Positions 33,755-42,377 of a DNA stretch of 58,407 nt are shown piece after piece; position 1 is the first letter of the stretch; each line of letters starts with the position of its first letter. Source of the DNA: BOG-1112 sp964635325 (GTDB taxonomy: Bacteria > Bdellovibrionota_B > Oligoflexia > Oligoflexales > Bog-1112). The position numbers and the translations under genes were made by a program. The stretch covers positions 1 to 58,407 of the forward strand of contig CAZWOL010000010.1 of assembly GCA_964635325.1 (NCBI GenBank), given 5' to 3'. Under the pieces are notes generated by a model. The model was not told where the DNA came from. It saw only the letters and a program-made list of their open reading frames with translations, and did not search any database.

Positions 33755-34456
33755 ATGAGCCACACGGATGTGACCTATATTGCGGTACTTGATGCGGATA
33801 CGTCTTCGAGTCGAAGTCTGATTGAATCTTCAACACATCTCATGACAAAGATTTTTTCTGATATTCATACACTGAGCTTGTCTAGTGATACAGTGTCAGC
33901 GGTCTTTATAGATACGGACTTTGTGGATCAAAATATACTCACAGTTGAGTTGCATCGCATCAAAGATAAATGGCCTACATCTCCCCTCATAGCAATGATC
34001 GGTGATCTCAAGCCAGATAGTGTCATGGAATTGTTCCGTGTGGGTATGGATGATTTTTTGCTTAAGCCGATCAATAAAGATGAATTAGCTCTGCGCATGC
34101 TCGTAAAACAAGCCCAATTTAGTCGGGAAAAAAGTGGAGTTATTGCTGCAGAGGATCTGTCTGTTGATCCAAACACTCGCAGTATAAAAAATCTTGTCAC
34201 TAACAAAATTAAATATGTATCACCCATCGAGGTCAGTCTCCTAACTCTACTCATGAGATCGCTTGGGCAGGCAATCTCTCGTGATGTGGTTAAAAGAAAA
34301 TGTTGGGGAACGACAACTGTGAGTGACAATGCTCTAAATCGTAAGTTATTTGAAGTGCGCAAAGCACTTTCCCAAATAGGTTCAGAACTTACCATTAAAA
34401 CATTATATGGATCTGGATACGCAATTCAAAAGCGCAAACCAACTCCTTTGCCCTAA
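33755..34456 (+). CDS. OmpR-type response regulator with atypical receiver
   Basis: 233 residues. REC domain with acid pair (D13, D15), likely phosphoacceptor D53 in VFIDTD, and K104 in LLKPIN. The position after strand 4 that normally holds Thr/Ser reads LIAMIGD, so signalling may be altered. The C-terminal winged helix (about 140-225) is PhoB-like: VSPIEVSLLTLL...ISRDVVKRKCWG...LNRKLFEVRKAL. No histidine kinase is adjacent. 3' end overlaps the convergent transglycosylase by 4 bp. Confidence 0.85.
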   Translation: MSHTDVTYIAVLDADTSSSRSLIESSTHLMTKIFSDIHTLSLSSDTVSAVFIDTDFVDQNILTVELHRIKDKWPTSPLIAMIGDLKPDSVMELFRVGMDDFLLKPINKDELALRMLVKQAQFSREKSGVIAAEDLSVDPNTRSIKNLVTNKIKYVSPIEVSLLTLLMRSLGQAISRDVVKRKCWGTTTVSDNALNRKLFEVRKALSQIGSELTIKTLYGSGYAIQKRKPTPLP

Positions 34457-36603
34457 CCAGCTTTTGCTTCAGTTAGAGTATAAGAGACGAGAGGCTCAGG
34501 TCTTTTTTCATATAGCATTCGATAAACAGCATAGTTGCGAAGAATGTTCTTAACATAAAGACGAGTTTCTTGATAAGGAATGGATTCGATGAATGCAATG
34601 GGATCCAAGTGGCCTCTCAAGTCAACCCAAAAGCGTGTTACGGCCTCACCAGCATTATATGCACTTAATGCATAGTCAAGGCGATAGTTAAATCTCGCAA
34701 GCATTTCGCTAAAATTTTTAATGCCCAATTTCAAATTATCTTCAGGTTTCCTTAAATCATATGTTTTAAGTTGAAGCATGTTTGCCGTCAGTTTTGCTGT
34801 GCCTGCTGTAAGCTGCATGAGCCCAGTAGCATTTGCTGTTGATAGAGCGTTTGGATCAAAAGCGCTCTCTTGGCGAATAATCGATAGGATGAGAAATGGA
34901 GACAGAGTAGATTTTTGTTCGGCAAGTTGTTTGCGCACTAAATCCACATTATAAGCTGGAAAGAGGCCTTTCCATGGAAGTTGCTTGCGTAGTTGAGGTT
35001 GGGAATTCACTATTTTTAGAAGTGTTGACTCCTGCCCATTGGCGTGATCAAGCTTTTCAAATTCTGCTGCAATATAAATCGAAAGCAAATCGTTAGATTC
35101 ATTTGTTGGTATGCTCTTTAAGACTTTTGCGGCATCTTCTTTTAGCCCAATCTCAATCAACTCATTATAGGCTTTAAGTCTCGTTAGAATAAAAATATCT
35201 GCACGAAATGTACTGTATGTTTTTTGTAGCAATTGCAAGGTTGCTTGCTGAGAGAATGAATTCAGAAGAGCGTCATCTTGTAGTTGCCAGTCGTCCATAA
35301 GCAAGACGGAATAGAAATTGAGTGGGTAGCTGTTGATGAATTTGCGTGCGCTTGCCACATTTTGTTCTTTGGAAAGTTTGCTTGCATTGAGTTGGATTTG
35401 AAAATATTCAGCAGTTGAAGCATAGCGTCCATCTGGGTGCTGACTTATATAGTCTGCAAATAGTGTAGCTACATTTTTAGATTTTTTTGCAAGGTAGCTG
35501 ACCCATGCTGTTCGGAAACGAGCGAGTTCAGCATAGGTAGCGTCGTCAGAATTGAGAAGTAATTTTTGGTAGCTTCTAAGAGCTTTTTCGTAGAGTTTTT
35601 GGTCTTCTTGAATGCGTCCCAAATTGTACAAAACCTTGGGATATGAGGGATGTCCTTGGTACTGTCCAAGATATGCTAGGCTTAAATTCTCTGCAATGGC
35701 TAAGTCTCTGCGCTTCCAATGTGTTGTAATAAGTTCATCTAAAAAATTAGGAGAGAAAGATCTCATGCTTTTTTCAAAAGTATGGAGAAATTTCTTTTCT
35801 TCAGATGATAAAGGTTTTTTTTTGAGAAGAGAGAAGTAGAGTTGCGATGCGCTTTTGAAGATTTTTGGTGCATCCGTTCTGTAACTATCTTTGTGAAGGT
35901 ATGCAAGCGAGATGCTAGGCTCTGCAAGTAGTTTGGATTGAGATGCATTGTAGGCTTGAGGTGCTTTTTTAGAGGGTTTTTCTTTTTCTGGCTGAATCTG
36001 TGCAAGTATCGGGGTCCAAGACGGAATTTCATGGAGAGTGTTCTGAACAAGGATCACATCGTTAAATGTTTTAAAGTTTTGTTGAACCAGTCTCCGAAAT
36101 GCAGCTTCCTGATTAGTGTTGAATAGAGCTACGCCATAGAGAAGTACGTAACGTGAGTCATTTTGTTCTTGAAGCGAAAGTTTTTCAATAGTTGAGAGAA
36201 TTGTTGAATAATCTTTGCTTTGCCATGCTAATTCGATTTTGAGTTTAAGAAGGGTATTTTGCAGCGCTTCAACGCGTTCAAAGTCAAAGATGGGTGATGC
36301 TTTTGCTAGAGTCAGACTTTGCAGTGCTGCATCAACGCTTTTGCGTTTGTTGGATCCATCATGTCCTTGTGACTCTAACCAAGATCCGAGCGCACTATAG
36401 TAGTAGAGATATCCACGACTGCTAAGTTCTTGAAAATCAAGACCCGCTAGTGGGTTTTTGTCTAGTGACTTTTGCATAGCAAAATTATCTTGGATATTGT
36501 TTATAGCTGCTTGCATTTTTGAAGAGGGAGGCAGTTCCCTTGCAAAAGTATCTGAACAAGCTAGAGATATGCCAAATGCAAATAAGAGACCGAGGCGATT
36601 CAT
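34453..36603 (-). CDS. Soluble lytic murein transglycosylase (Slt70-like)
   Basis: 716 residues from ATG 36603, with GGAG 6 bases before; an upstream ATG at 36636 has none. MNRLGLLFAFGISLACSD is a signal peptide with a possible lipobox (SLAC). A long alpha-superhelical middle with TPR-like repeats leads to the C-terminal SLT domain: IIRQESAFDPNALS carries the catalytic Glu, then GLMQLTAGTA and YALSAYNAG. Cleaves peptidoglycan in the periplasm. Confidence 0.93.
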   Translation of the reverse strand: MNRLGLLFAFGISLACSDTFARELPPSSKMQAAINNIQDNFAMQKSLDKNPLAGLDFQELSSRGYLYYYSALGSWLESQGHDGSNKRKSVDAALQSLTLAKASPIFDFERVEALQNTLLKLKIELAWQSKDYSTILSTIEKLSLQEQNDSRYVLLYGVALFNTNQEAAFRRLVQQNFKTFNDVILVQNTLHEIPSWTPILAQIQPEKEKPSKKAPQAYNASQSKLLAEPSISLAYLHKDSYRTDAPKIFKSASQLYFSLLKKKPLSSEEKKFLHTFEKSMRSFSPNFLDELITTHWKRRDLAIAENLSLAYLGQYQGHPSYPKVLYNLGRIQEDQKLYEKALRSYQKLLLNSDDATYAELARFRTAWVSYLAKKSKNVATLFADYISQHPDGRYASTAEYFQIQLNASKLSKEQNVASARKFINSYPLNFYSVLLMDDWQLQDDALLNSFSQQATLQLLQKTYSTFRADIFILTRLKAYNELIEIGLKEDAAKVLKSIPTNESNDLLSIYIAAEFEKLDHANGQESTLLKIVNSQPQLRKQLPWKGLFPAYNVDLVRKQLAEQKSTLSPFLILSIIRQESAFDPNALSTANATGLMQLTAGTAKLTANMLQLKTYDLRKPEDNLKLGIKNFSEMLARFNYRLDYALSAYNAGEAVTRFWVDLRGHLDPIAFIESIPYQETRLYVKNILRNYAVYRMLYEKRPEPLVSYTLTEAKAG

Positions 36604-36737
36604 CTGAGCTCCAAATGTCCAAAAAGTATATGACATTGACCTATGGCAAAGTGTAGCGCAAACCTTATCTTGGCTCCAGGCTTATCGATTGTGTTAGGTT
36701 TGGCGCTTGGGGATTGTCGATGAGAGTAGGAGCCTGC

Positions 36738-37682
36738 TTAGGATCTTGGCTGAGATGCAGGTATGAAAGGAATAGAAAGTGTCGAAAAATGTATTGGGTG
36801 TGAGGGGATGGTGTCGTGCTTCGGGTGTGCAGTTCGCATGCCCTGAAAATAGGAGCGTATCGCTCTATTTGCGCTGATGGTTCGTTCGCGATAATTTTCT
36901 GTAGCACTGCTAAGAATAAGTGACCATACACCGGTCCATTTCATCCAAGTTTCAGGCTTGAGTGTGATTAATGAATAGGTGATACAAAGCGTGTCTCGCT
37001 CGTTGATGTCGTAGTAGAGGTTAAAGGTACGTCCACCATAGGAGCCTGTCTGTACGTCATCCGGTCCAGAAAACGTTGATGAGATCATTTGGGGTTTGTG
37101 TGAATCCAACGAAAAGTTTGTAGCTGCTTTATCTGCTTCGAATGGGCTTAGCATGTGTCCTGTCGCTAATGAATAGTCAAAGTGTGATAAGCGTGTTGTC
37201 ATCGTAACTTTTTTGATTTTAAAATCAGTTGTCTGTTCGATGATGCAGCGTTGCCGGTCAGCCACTCTATTCTCACTTCCGACCATCGAGACCTCCAGAT
37301 AATCGGAGCTAATTAGTTTTTGGCAAGAGAAGAAACTAGGTTTTACATTTTGATAGACAATAGCAGACTTTGATAGGACTGCATGATCTTTGTGTTTGAG
37401 TTCCCAATTATCAAAATTGTATCGGCTGTATTTAGGGTCGCTGAATTCTTCTGAATCAAGCAAAATACTTGCTAGCTGCATAGCCCCTGATGCTAGTAAG
37501 TCTGCATTCAACTCAAAATCTATTTTCCTTTCTTCAACAATCGGAACATCTGAACTGTGCGCTTTTCCTTGAGATTGGCTTGCAATCTCAGAAATAATAT
37601 CTTTTGCATAAAGCTGCGTCATAATGGTCCAACTACAGATTCCGAAAAAACATAAACAACTAGCGATTCGCGTTTTTGACAT
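36738..37682 (-). CDS. Unknown exported protein (314 aa)
   Basis: ATG 37682 with AGGAG upstream starts a signal peptide (SKTRIASCLCFFGICSWTIMTQLYA). The mature part is beta-rich with paired Cys (FFSCQKL, RQRCIIE, DTLCITY). No family recognised. The last 35 residues are Pro/His/Ser-rich and less convincing. Confidence 0.55.
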   Translation of the reverse strand: MSKTRIASCLCFFGICSWTIMTQLYAKDIISEIASQSQGKAHSSDVPIVEERKIDFELNADLLASGAMQLASILLDSEEFSDPKYSRYNFDNWELKHKDHAVLSKSAIVYQNVKPSFFSCQKLISSDYLEVSMVGSENRVADRQRCIIEQTTDFKIKKVTMTTRLSHFDYSLATGHMLSPFEADKAATNFSLDSHKPQMISSTFSGPDDVQTGSYGGRTFNLYYDINERDTLCITYSLITLKPETWMKWTGVWSLILSSATENYRERTISANRAIRSYFQGMRTAHPKHDTIPSHPIHFSTLSIPFIPASQPRS

Positions 37683-37841
37683 GCGTAATCTCCTGATTTT
37701 TTGGATTGGTTAGGGTTGTTATACCTTTTTTAAACAGCCGATTCTACAGGCAAATTAGACGCATTTACGTTGGCATAATCGTTTCATACAACTCTCAGTT
37801 TGTGAGAACTAGTGTCAAAAGAAATGACATTGGGAGATATC

Positions 37842-38303
37842 GTGAAGATTTTTTTGATAGCAACCACTTTGTGGTCAATGCAACTTTTCGCCACCACCAT
37901 CAATCATTCTACTTGCGAAATTTCTTTAGCAATCACACATGAAATTGCAGCATACAATTGGACATGGCTTATAGGTCTTGGAAAAAAAGGATACTTCCCA
38001 ATTCAGAAGGGAAAGGAATCTTTATTGTTGGAATTGAAAGTTGATGATTTGCTTTTGGATGTAGTCGTAAGAGAGGAGTCTCATTTGCTAAGACCAAATG
38101 TATGTACCACGAATCTGATTTTGCAAAAGATCACTGCTGTGAATGAAAGAAATTCACCAGATCAGGAGAATATTGCTACAGCTTCTGCAGAGCAATGGTC
38201 AGCAAGCCGACCAATCAATTGTGAGCGTTCCATACGGAAGGCTATTGAAAGCTTACCTATTTGCAAGAAACTAATGCAATTGGAGCTAATATACGTAGAA
38301 TAA
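37842..38303 (+). CDS. Unknown exported protein (153 aa)
   Basis: GTG 37842 with GGGAG in front begins a good signal peptide (VKIFLIATTLWSMQLFATT); a GTG at 37812 is in frame but would precede it. Four Cys in the mature part suggest disulfides. Not recognised. Confidence 0.5.
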   Translation: MKIFLIATTLWSMQLFATTINHSTCEISLAITHEIAAYNWTWLIGLGKKGYFPIQKGKESLLLELKVDDLLLDVVVREESHLLRPNVCTTNLILQKITAVNERNSPDQENIATASAEQWSASRPINCERSIRKAIESLPICKKLMQLELIYVE

Positions 38304-38333
38304 AAGAAAGCTTGTTAGGAGCTTGTCAAGAAA

Positions 38334-38409
38334 TGGTGGAGAATACCGGACTTGAACCGGTCACCTCATCACTGCCAGCGATGCGCTCTACCAGATGAGC
38401 TAATTCCCC
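38334..38409 (-). tRNA. tRNA-Ala (anticodon GGC)
   Basis: 76 nt including encoded CCA. Acceptor GGGGAAT pairs with ATTCTCC; anticodon loop CTGGCAG has anticodon GGC within stem CATCG/TGATG; T-arm CCGGTTCAAGTCCGG. D-arm GCTCATCTGGTAGAGC is regular. Confidence 0.95.
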
Positions 38410-38574
38410 ACTTGCGGCGAGAGCATAAAATTTCGATTCTATCCTGTCAAGCAGGGACTGCAGAGCGCGATGTTGGCGTGGACAACTCTGCTCAGAAAGT
38501 TTGCCATTGGGCGTCCGCAAGGCTATAAAGTTATATGTAGGCCGATCTTTCTTCTAATTTTTCGGGAAGCGATC

Positions 38575-39792
38575 ATGGATATTCGAGAAGCAGATTTACG
38601 CGAAAGCGATCACGCGCGTGGTTGGCATTTGGGAGCTATATCTTTAGCCACGGCTGGCCTTTTTGTTTCATTATACAGCTTGCGTCACCATCGTCTGGTG
38701 CTTGCCAATGGCAAGAGCGATGCCTTTTGCAATGTTAGCGCAGTTGTAAATTGCGATGCGATGGAGCTAAGTGAGTATAGCCGCTTTTTGACCCTACCTT
38801 GGGGTCTTTGGGGCACAGCCTATTTTATTGCGATTCTTTTTTTGCTGCTGTTTAGCATACGACGTATGGGTAACCGTCAGGAGCATCTTCTGGCCTATTC
38901 TTTTTGGGTGAGCTCTGGACTACTTGTTTCTGCTACGCTCGGTTTTGTGGCCTTCAAGTTCATCGGAGCACTTTGTCTGATTTGCCTGAGTATCTACGCT
39001 ATAAGTCTTGGGCAGGGCTTGATGCTGTGGTGGGGTATCAAAAAACGATTTATTACTCTCAAGCCTTTTCGCTTTAAAAAGCTATACACGGGACTTGTTA
39101 CCTCCATTCTTGGTTTTGCTTCAGTCTTTGTAGCCTATAACATCATTGGGGAGCAGGAGCTTCAAAAGCCTACAAAGGTAGTAGCACATCCTGCAGGTGA
39201 GGAAGCTCCAAAAACACTAGCAGATATTCAGAACATTCCCGTTGCGCTTAACCAATACTCGGGACTTGGTGAGGATTACCGCAAAGGTCCAGATGATGCT
39301 AAGGTCTCCATCATCATTTTCTCCGACTTTCAGTGTCCAGGTTGCAAAGGTGTGAGTGATATTTTAGAAGAAGTTTATCAATCGCATCCTGGGCAAACAC
39401 GAATCATCTATCGCAATTTTCCTCTCGACCAATCTTGTAATTCTCTATTGCAGCATCGGATGCATGAGTATGCATGTACAGCAGCAACGATGGCACGCTG
39501 TGCTGGCCGCTATGGGAAGTTTTGGAGTTACCATGATATTGCATTCGCCAAACAAGGCGAACTGAATGATGTCAGCTCCAAGCAGTGGGTGAAGGAGCTT
39601 GGGTTGACCGATGAGCAAGTTCAGGCATGCCAAGCAGATAAGGGTATTGCTGAAAAAATCAGAGATGATATTTCTCTAGGGATCAAACTTGGCATTGACG
39701 GAACCCCAACGGTGTACTTAAATGGCCGCCGCTTCGTAGGCCGTTGGTCTGAACTGAAAGACGAAGTTAAACGCTTCGTAGAGCAACAATAG
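38575..39792 (+). CDS. VKOR-DsbA fusion (disulfide-forming membrane protein)
   Basis: 405 residues from ATG 38575. The N-terminal VKOR part has several membrane helices with Cys52/Cys60 (FCNVSAVVNC) and the active CLIC pair Cys134/Cys137. A linker from about 195 leads to a periplasmic thioredoxin-fold domain with the DsbA-like C254-P-G-C257 (FSDFQCPGCK), and GTPTVYLNG as the cis-Pro region. Oxidises exported proteins and passes electrons to quinone in one polypeptide. The many Cys-containing exported proteins nearby are possible clients. Confidence 0.93.
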   Translation: MDIREADLRESDHARGWHLGAISLATAGLFVSLYSLRHHRLVLANGKSDAFCNVSAVVNCDAMELSEYSRFLTLPWGLWGTAYFIAILFLLLFSIRRMGNRQEHLLAYSFWVSSGLLVSATLGFVAFKFIGALCLICLSIYAISLGQGLMLWWGIKKRFITLKPFRFKKLYTGLVTSILGFASVFVAYNIIGEQELQKPTKVVAHPAGEEAPKTLADIQNIPVALNQYSGLGEDYRKGPDDAKVSIIIFSDFQCPGCKGVSDILEEVYQSHPGQTRIIYRNFPLDQSCNSLLQHRMHEYACTAATMARCAGRYGKFWSYHDIAFAKQGELNDVSSKQWVKELGLTDEQVQACQADKGIAEKIRDDISLGIKLGIDGTPTVYLNGRRFVGRWSELKDEVKRFVEQQ

Positions 39793-39798
39793 GACGCT

Positions 39799-40575
39799 AT
39801 GCAGATTCGATTCGAATCCGATTTCCAAAAAAAGATACTCTATGTCAGCTTTGCAGAAGAGTTTGTCTTAGGGGAGCTTTCCGACCTCGTTGAGTGGCGC
39901 CGTCAGTGGACGGAAGTGCTCAAGGCCTGGCATTCTCCTTATAAGGCTTTGATCGATTGCACCAATCTTCGCTTGGAAAATCAATCTTCGGAAATGACAG
40001 CAGCATTGGAACGTATGTTTGAGTTTCTCAAGCGTTTCTTTCTGCGCAAAGTCGTAGGTTGGGGCTATCGTGAGGATTTGGGCCACCAGGCACTTCCCTT
40101 TGAAGTCGTGCTTACTCAAGATGAAGGGTTGGACCATATTGGTGTTCGTGAGCGTGTAGCGCGTAGTAGCGAAGATTTTCGCTCGCTCATTCATTTGGAT
40201 AATCACTTTGAGCAACAAAATGTCGAGCTGAGTTTTACGGAACCAGTGATTCTGAGCTCTGATAAAATTGCGATACTGCGTTCTAAGATGACGAACAATC
40301 TGATGCTTTGGCATTCACAATGGCATTTGTTGATCGATTGTTCCAATGTACAAATACCAGAAGAGGCGTGGGTCGACTTCGAAAAGATGATTCGCTTCCT
40401 CAAAGGTTTCTTTTTGCATGATGTTGTTGGATACTCACCAACAGCGAAGTCGCAAAAATTTCCGTTCGAAGTCTTTCGTGCGCGTCATAAGGCGGCTGCA
40501 CAAGTCAAAGTACAAACCAATACATCGGGACGTGATGCTAACTGCCAGTCTCGGAAAACACAGAAGGATAAATGA
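39799..40575 (+). CDS. Internally duplicated unknown protein (258 aa)
   Basis: Two repeats of about 110 residues: first LKAWHSPYKALIDCTNLRLE...MFEFLKRFFLRKVVGWG, second LMLWHSQWHLLIDCSNVQIP...MIRFLKGFFLHDVVGYS. Each looks like a small alpha-beta (STAS-like) unit. Cytoplasmic, no signal peptide. 6 bp after the VKOR-DsbA gene, likely same operon. Not assigned to a known family. Confidence 0.6.
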   Translation: MQIRFESDFQKKILYVSFAEEFVLGELSDLVEWRRQWTEVLKAWHSPYKALIDCTNLRLENQSSEMTAALERMFEFLKRFFLRKVVGWGYREDLGHQALPFEVVLTQDEGLDHIGVRERVARSSEDFRSLIHLDNHFEQQNVELSFTEPVILSSDKIAILRSKMTNNLMLWHSQWHLLIDCSNVQIPEEAWVDFEKMIRFLKGFFLHDVVGYSPTAKSQKFPFEVFRARHKAAAQVKVQTNTSGRDANCQSRKTQKDK

Positions 40576-40576
40576 C

Positions 40577-40828
40577 GTGACACATGTAGAAATATACTCG
40601 GCCGAAGGAGCAATCGTTTTGCGAGCCAAAGGTTCTGAACTCCTTATCCTTCCACAGTACATCACCCACTTGCAAACGGTGAAAGATCCTAAGGCTTTTG
40701 TAGACTATTTTACTTCGGAAGCTCTGGTCAACAGACCTGCACGCAAACTCTTCCAAGCGTGGGCAAAAAAAGATGCTTCGCTCTGGAATCGAATCTATTC
40801 TACAGTCCATGCTAAGGAAAAAAGCTAG
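40577..40828 (+). CDS. Small unknown protein (83 aa)
   Basis: GTG 40577 follows the previous stop directly with AAGGA upstream. VTHVEIYSAEGAIVLRAKGSELLILPQYI then a helical basic part. The frame extends into the previous gene, but the intergenic GTG fits best. Not recognised. Confidence 0.5.
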   Translation: MTHVEIYSAEGAIVLRAKGSELLILPQYITHLQTVKDPKAFVDYFTSEALVNRPARKLFQAWAKKDASLWNRIYSTVHAKEKS

Positions 40829-40851
40829 AACCATTTCATTGTGGAGCTTTT

Positions 40852-41142
40852 TTGATTAACAAAGTTCTAATTATTGGATCTCGGCTAGTTCTTGCATCCG
40901 TGCGGCCTGAAGAGGAAAGAATTTTTCGTAGGGCTATAGATCTGAGTATGCCCATTGAGGCTTATTGGGAACTCCAAAAGCTGATGGATGAAGCCGATTA
41001 TCTTGTCGCAAATGAAGACTCTCAAGCAGACCTGAAAGCTATCTATTCGAAGATTTACATTTTGTGTGCGTCCCATGCACTCAAAGAAGCGGATAGAGAT
41101 TGGCTTTACAAGAAAGGTAGTGGGGCTAAGGTTCCGGACTGA
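40852..41142 (+). CDS. Small unknown protein (96 aa)
   Basis: TTG 40852 with GGAG 7 bases upstream. Helical, charged (FRRAIDLSMPIEAYWELQKLMDE). Not recognised; last of a likely operon from 38575. Overlaps the opposite-strand gene by 17 bp at the 3' end. Confidence 0.5.
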   Translation: MINKVLIIGSRLVLASVRPEEERIFRRAIDLSMPIEAYWELQKLMDEADYLVANEDSQADLKAIYSKIYILCASHALKEADRDWLYKKGSGAKVPD

Positions 41143-41380
41143 CGCGTATAGGAGCTTCAGTTGGAGCAGACATCTTCGTCTTTTTATCCAACAAGATACG
41201 GATGCGAGGACCGCAGCGTTGGCCCTTGCATCCGCCTGACCCAGCTCCAGTTGCAGCGTTTACTTCTGCTATAGAATTGCACTGCATCAGGCCTTTGAGG
41301 ATGCGTCTTAGATTGATGCCCTTGCAAATACAGACGACCTCTAAGAGTTTTTTATTTTTATCCATGTCACTGCTCATCAA
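41126..41380 (-). CDS. Bfd-like [2Fe-2S] protein
   Basis: 84 residues. VCICKGINLRRILKGL, then AEVNAATGAGSGGCKGQRCGPRI matches the BFD-type [2Fe-2S] domain with four Cys (C-x-C ... C-x4-C). Bfd partners bacterioferritin, but this domain also occurs in other redox proteins. The C-terminal 20 residues are Pro-rich. Confidence 0.75.
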   Translation of the reverse strand: MMSSDMDKNKKLLEVVCICKGINLRRILKGLMQCNSIAEVNAATGAGSGGCKGQRCGPRIRILLDKKTKMSAPTEAPIRVSPEP

Positions 41381-41432
41381 GAGCCTCCAAAATTCCCCTC
41401 ATCGGCCTTGTTAGACCTGCATTACCTAGACT

Positions 41433-42203
41433 CTAATTATCAATTTCTTTGGATGAACGTAAGACGCTTTCAACTTCTTTAAGGGTTTTTTCACTCAAAT
41501 TGCTAAATTTAAAGCCTGCTTTCTTTTTAGTCTTGTCCAACCATACCAATTGAGCCTTGATTTTGGTCAAATTTGTCTCGCTCTTGTCCTCGTTCTGGCT
41601 CTCTTTCTCCTTGGTTTTCTTCGAGGAGGGGGGCTTTCGAAAATCAAGTGTCAAGGAGACTTCATCCCCAAGTTTGCCTTGAAATGGCACAGGTATCTTG
41701 ATGCCCGCTCCAGAAATGCTCATGTGCACCATTTTGCCTTTGACCACAGCTCCCTTCTGCGTCTTTTTGAGGGACGGCTGACTGATTTCAATAGGAAGGT
41801 CAGTGGCAAAGCGTTTACGGATACTATGCTTCTTTAGGAGGAATTTGTTGATTTTAGCAACGAAATCAGCACTAACTATAGGTTTGGACACTAGTGAGCA
41901 AATGTCTGAATAGACAAACATTTCAGTTTTGATGGCATTTTGTACGACCTCATCATCAAAAGCCGTGAGAAGTATGGGGCCATCATATTGATTGCGAATC
42001 AGCTTAGCCAGTGTAACCCCATCTGCATCAGGGAGGTCAAAATCAATGATGATAAGGTCATATGTCTTCTTAGAGGCTAGTTCTAAGCAACCTTTACCAG
42101 ATCCAACCACCTCGATCACGACCCCACTCACATGGTCTTTGAGAATTTCGGAGGTCATAACCAAGCTTGGCTTGTTCTCATCGACTATGAGTACTGTTGG
42201 CAT
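41433..42203 (-). CDS. Receiver-PilZ protein (c-di-GMP response)
   Basis: 256 residues. N-terminal REC domain: VLIVDENKPS with the acid pair, phosphoacceptor in LIIIDFDLPDADG, and K in VSKPIV. C-terminal PilZ domain: RKRFATDLPI has the arginine motif, and the second motif reads HMSISGAG where D/N-x-S-x-x-G is usual, so the first position is His. A charged insert (SSKKTKEKESQNEDKSE) interrupts the domain. Likely integrates phosphorylation and c-di-GMP. GGAG precedes the ATG. Confidence 0.85.
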   Translation of the reverse strand: MPTVLIVDENKPSLVMTSEILKDHVSGVVIEVVGSGKGCLELASKKTYDLIIIDFDLPDADGVTLAKLIRNQYDGPILLTAFDDEVVQNAIKTEMFVYSDICSLVSKPIVSADFVAKINKFLLKKHSIRKRFATDLPIEISQPSLKKTQKGAVVKGKMVHMSISGAGIKIPVPFQGKLGDEVSLTLDFRKPPSSKKTKEKESQNEDKSETNLTKIKAQLVWLDKTKKKAGFKFSNLSEKTLKEVESVLRSSKEIDN

Positions 42204-42377
42204 TTGTTTTCTCCTCGTTTATTAGTGGACTCGATCTATTATACCTTGGCTGCATCCAGTCCTTTCGAAAGTGATCAATCTATGGTAAAAAGCAGCCATA
42301 CACAGACCAACACGATGAAATTCAACTGACGTTGGCATGACTGTCTTTGAAATTTATTTTAAAATTAGGAGCTTGCC

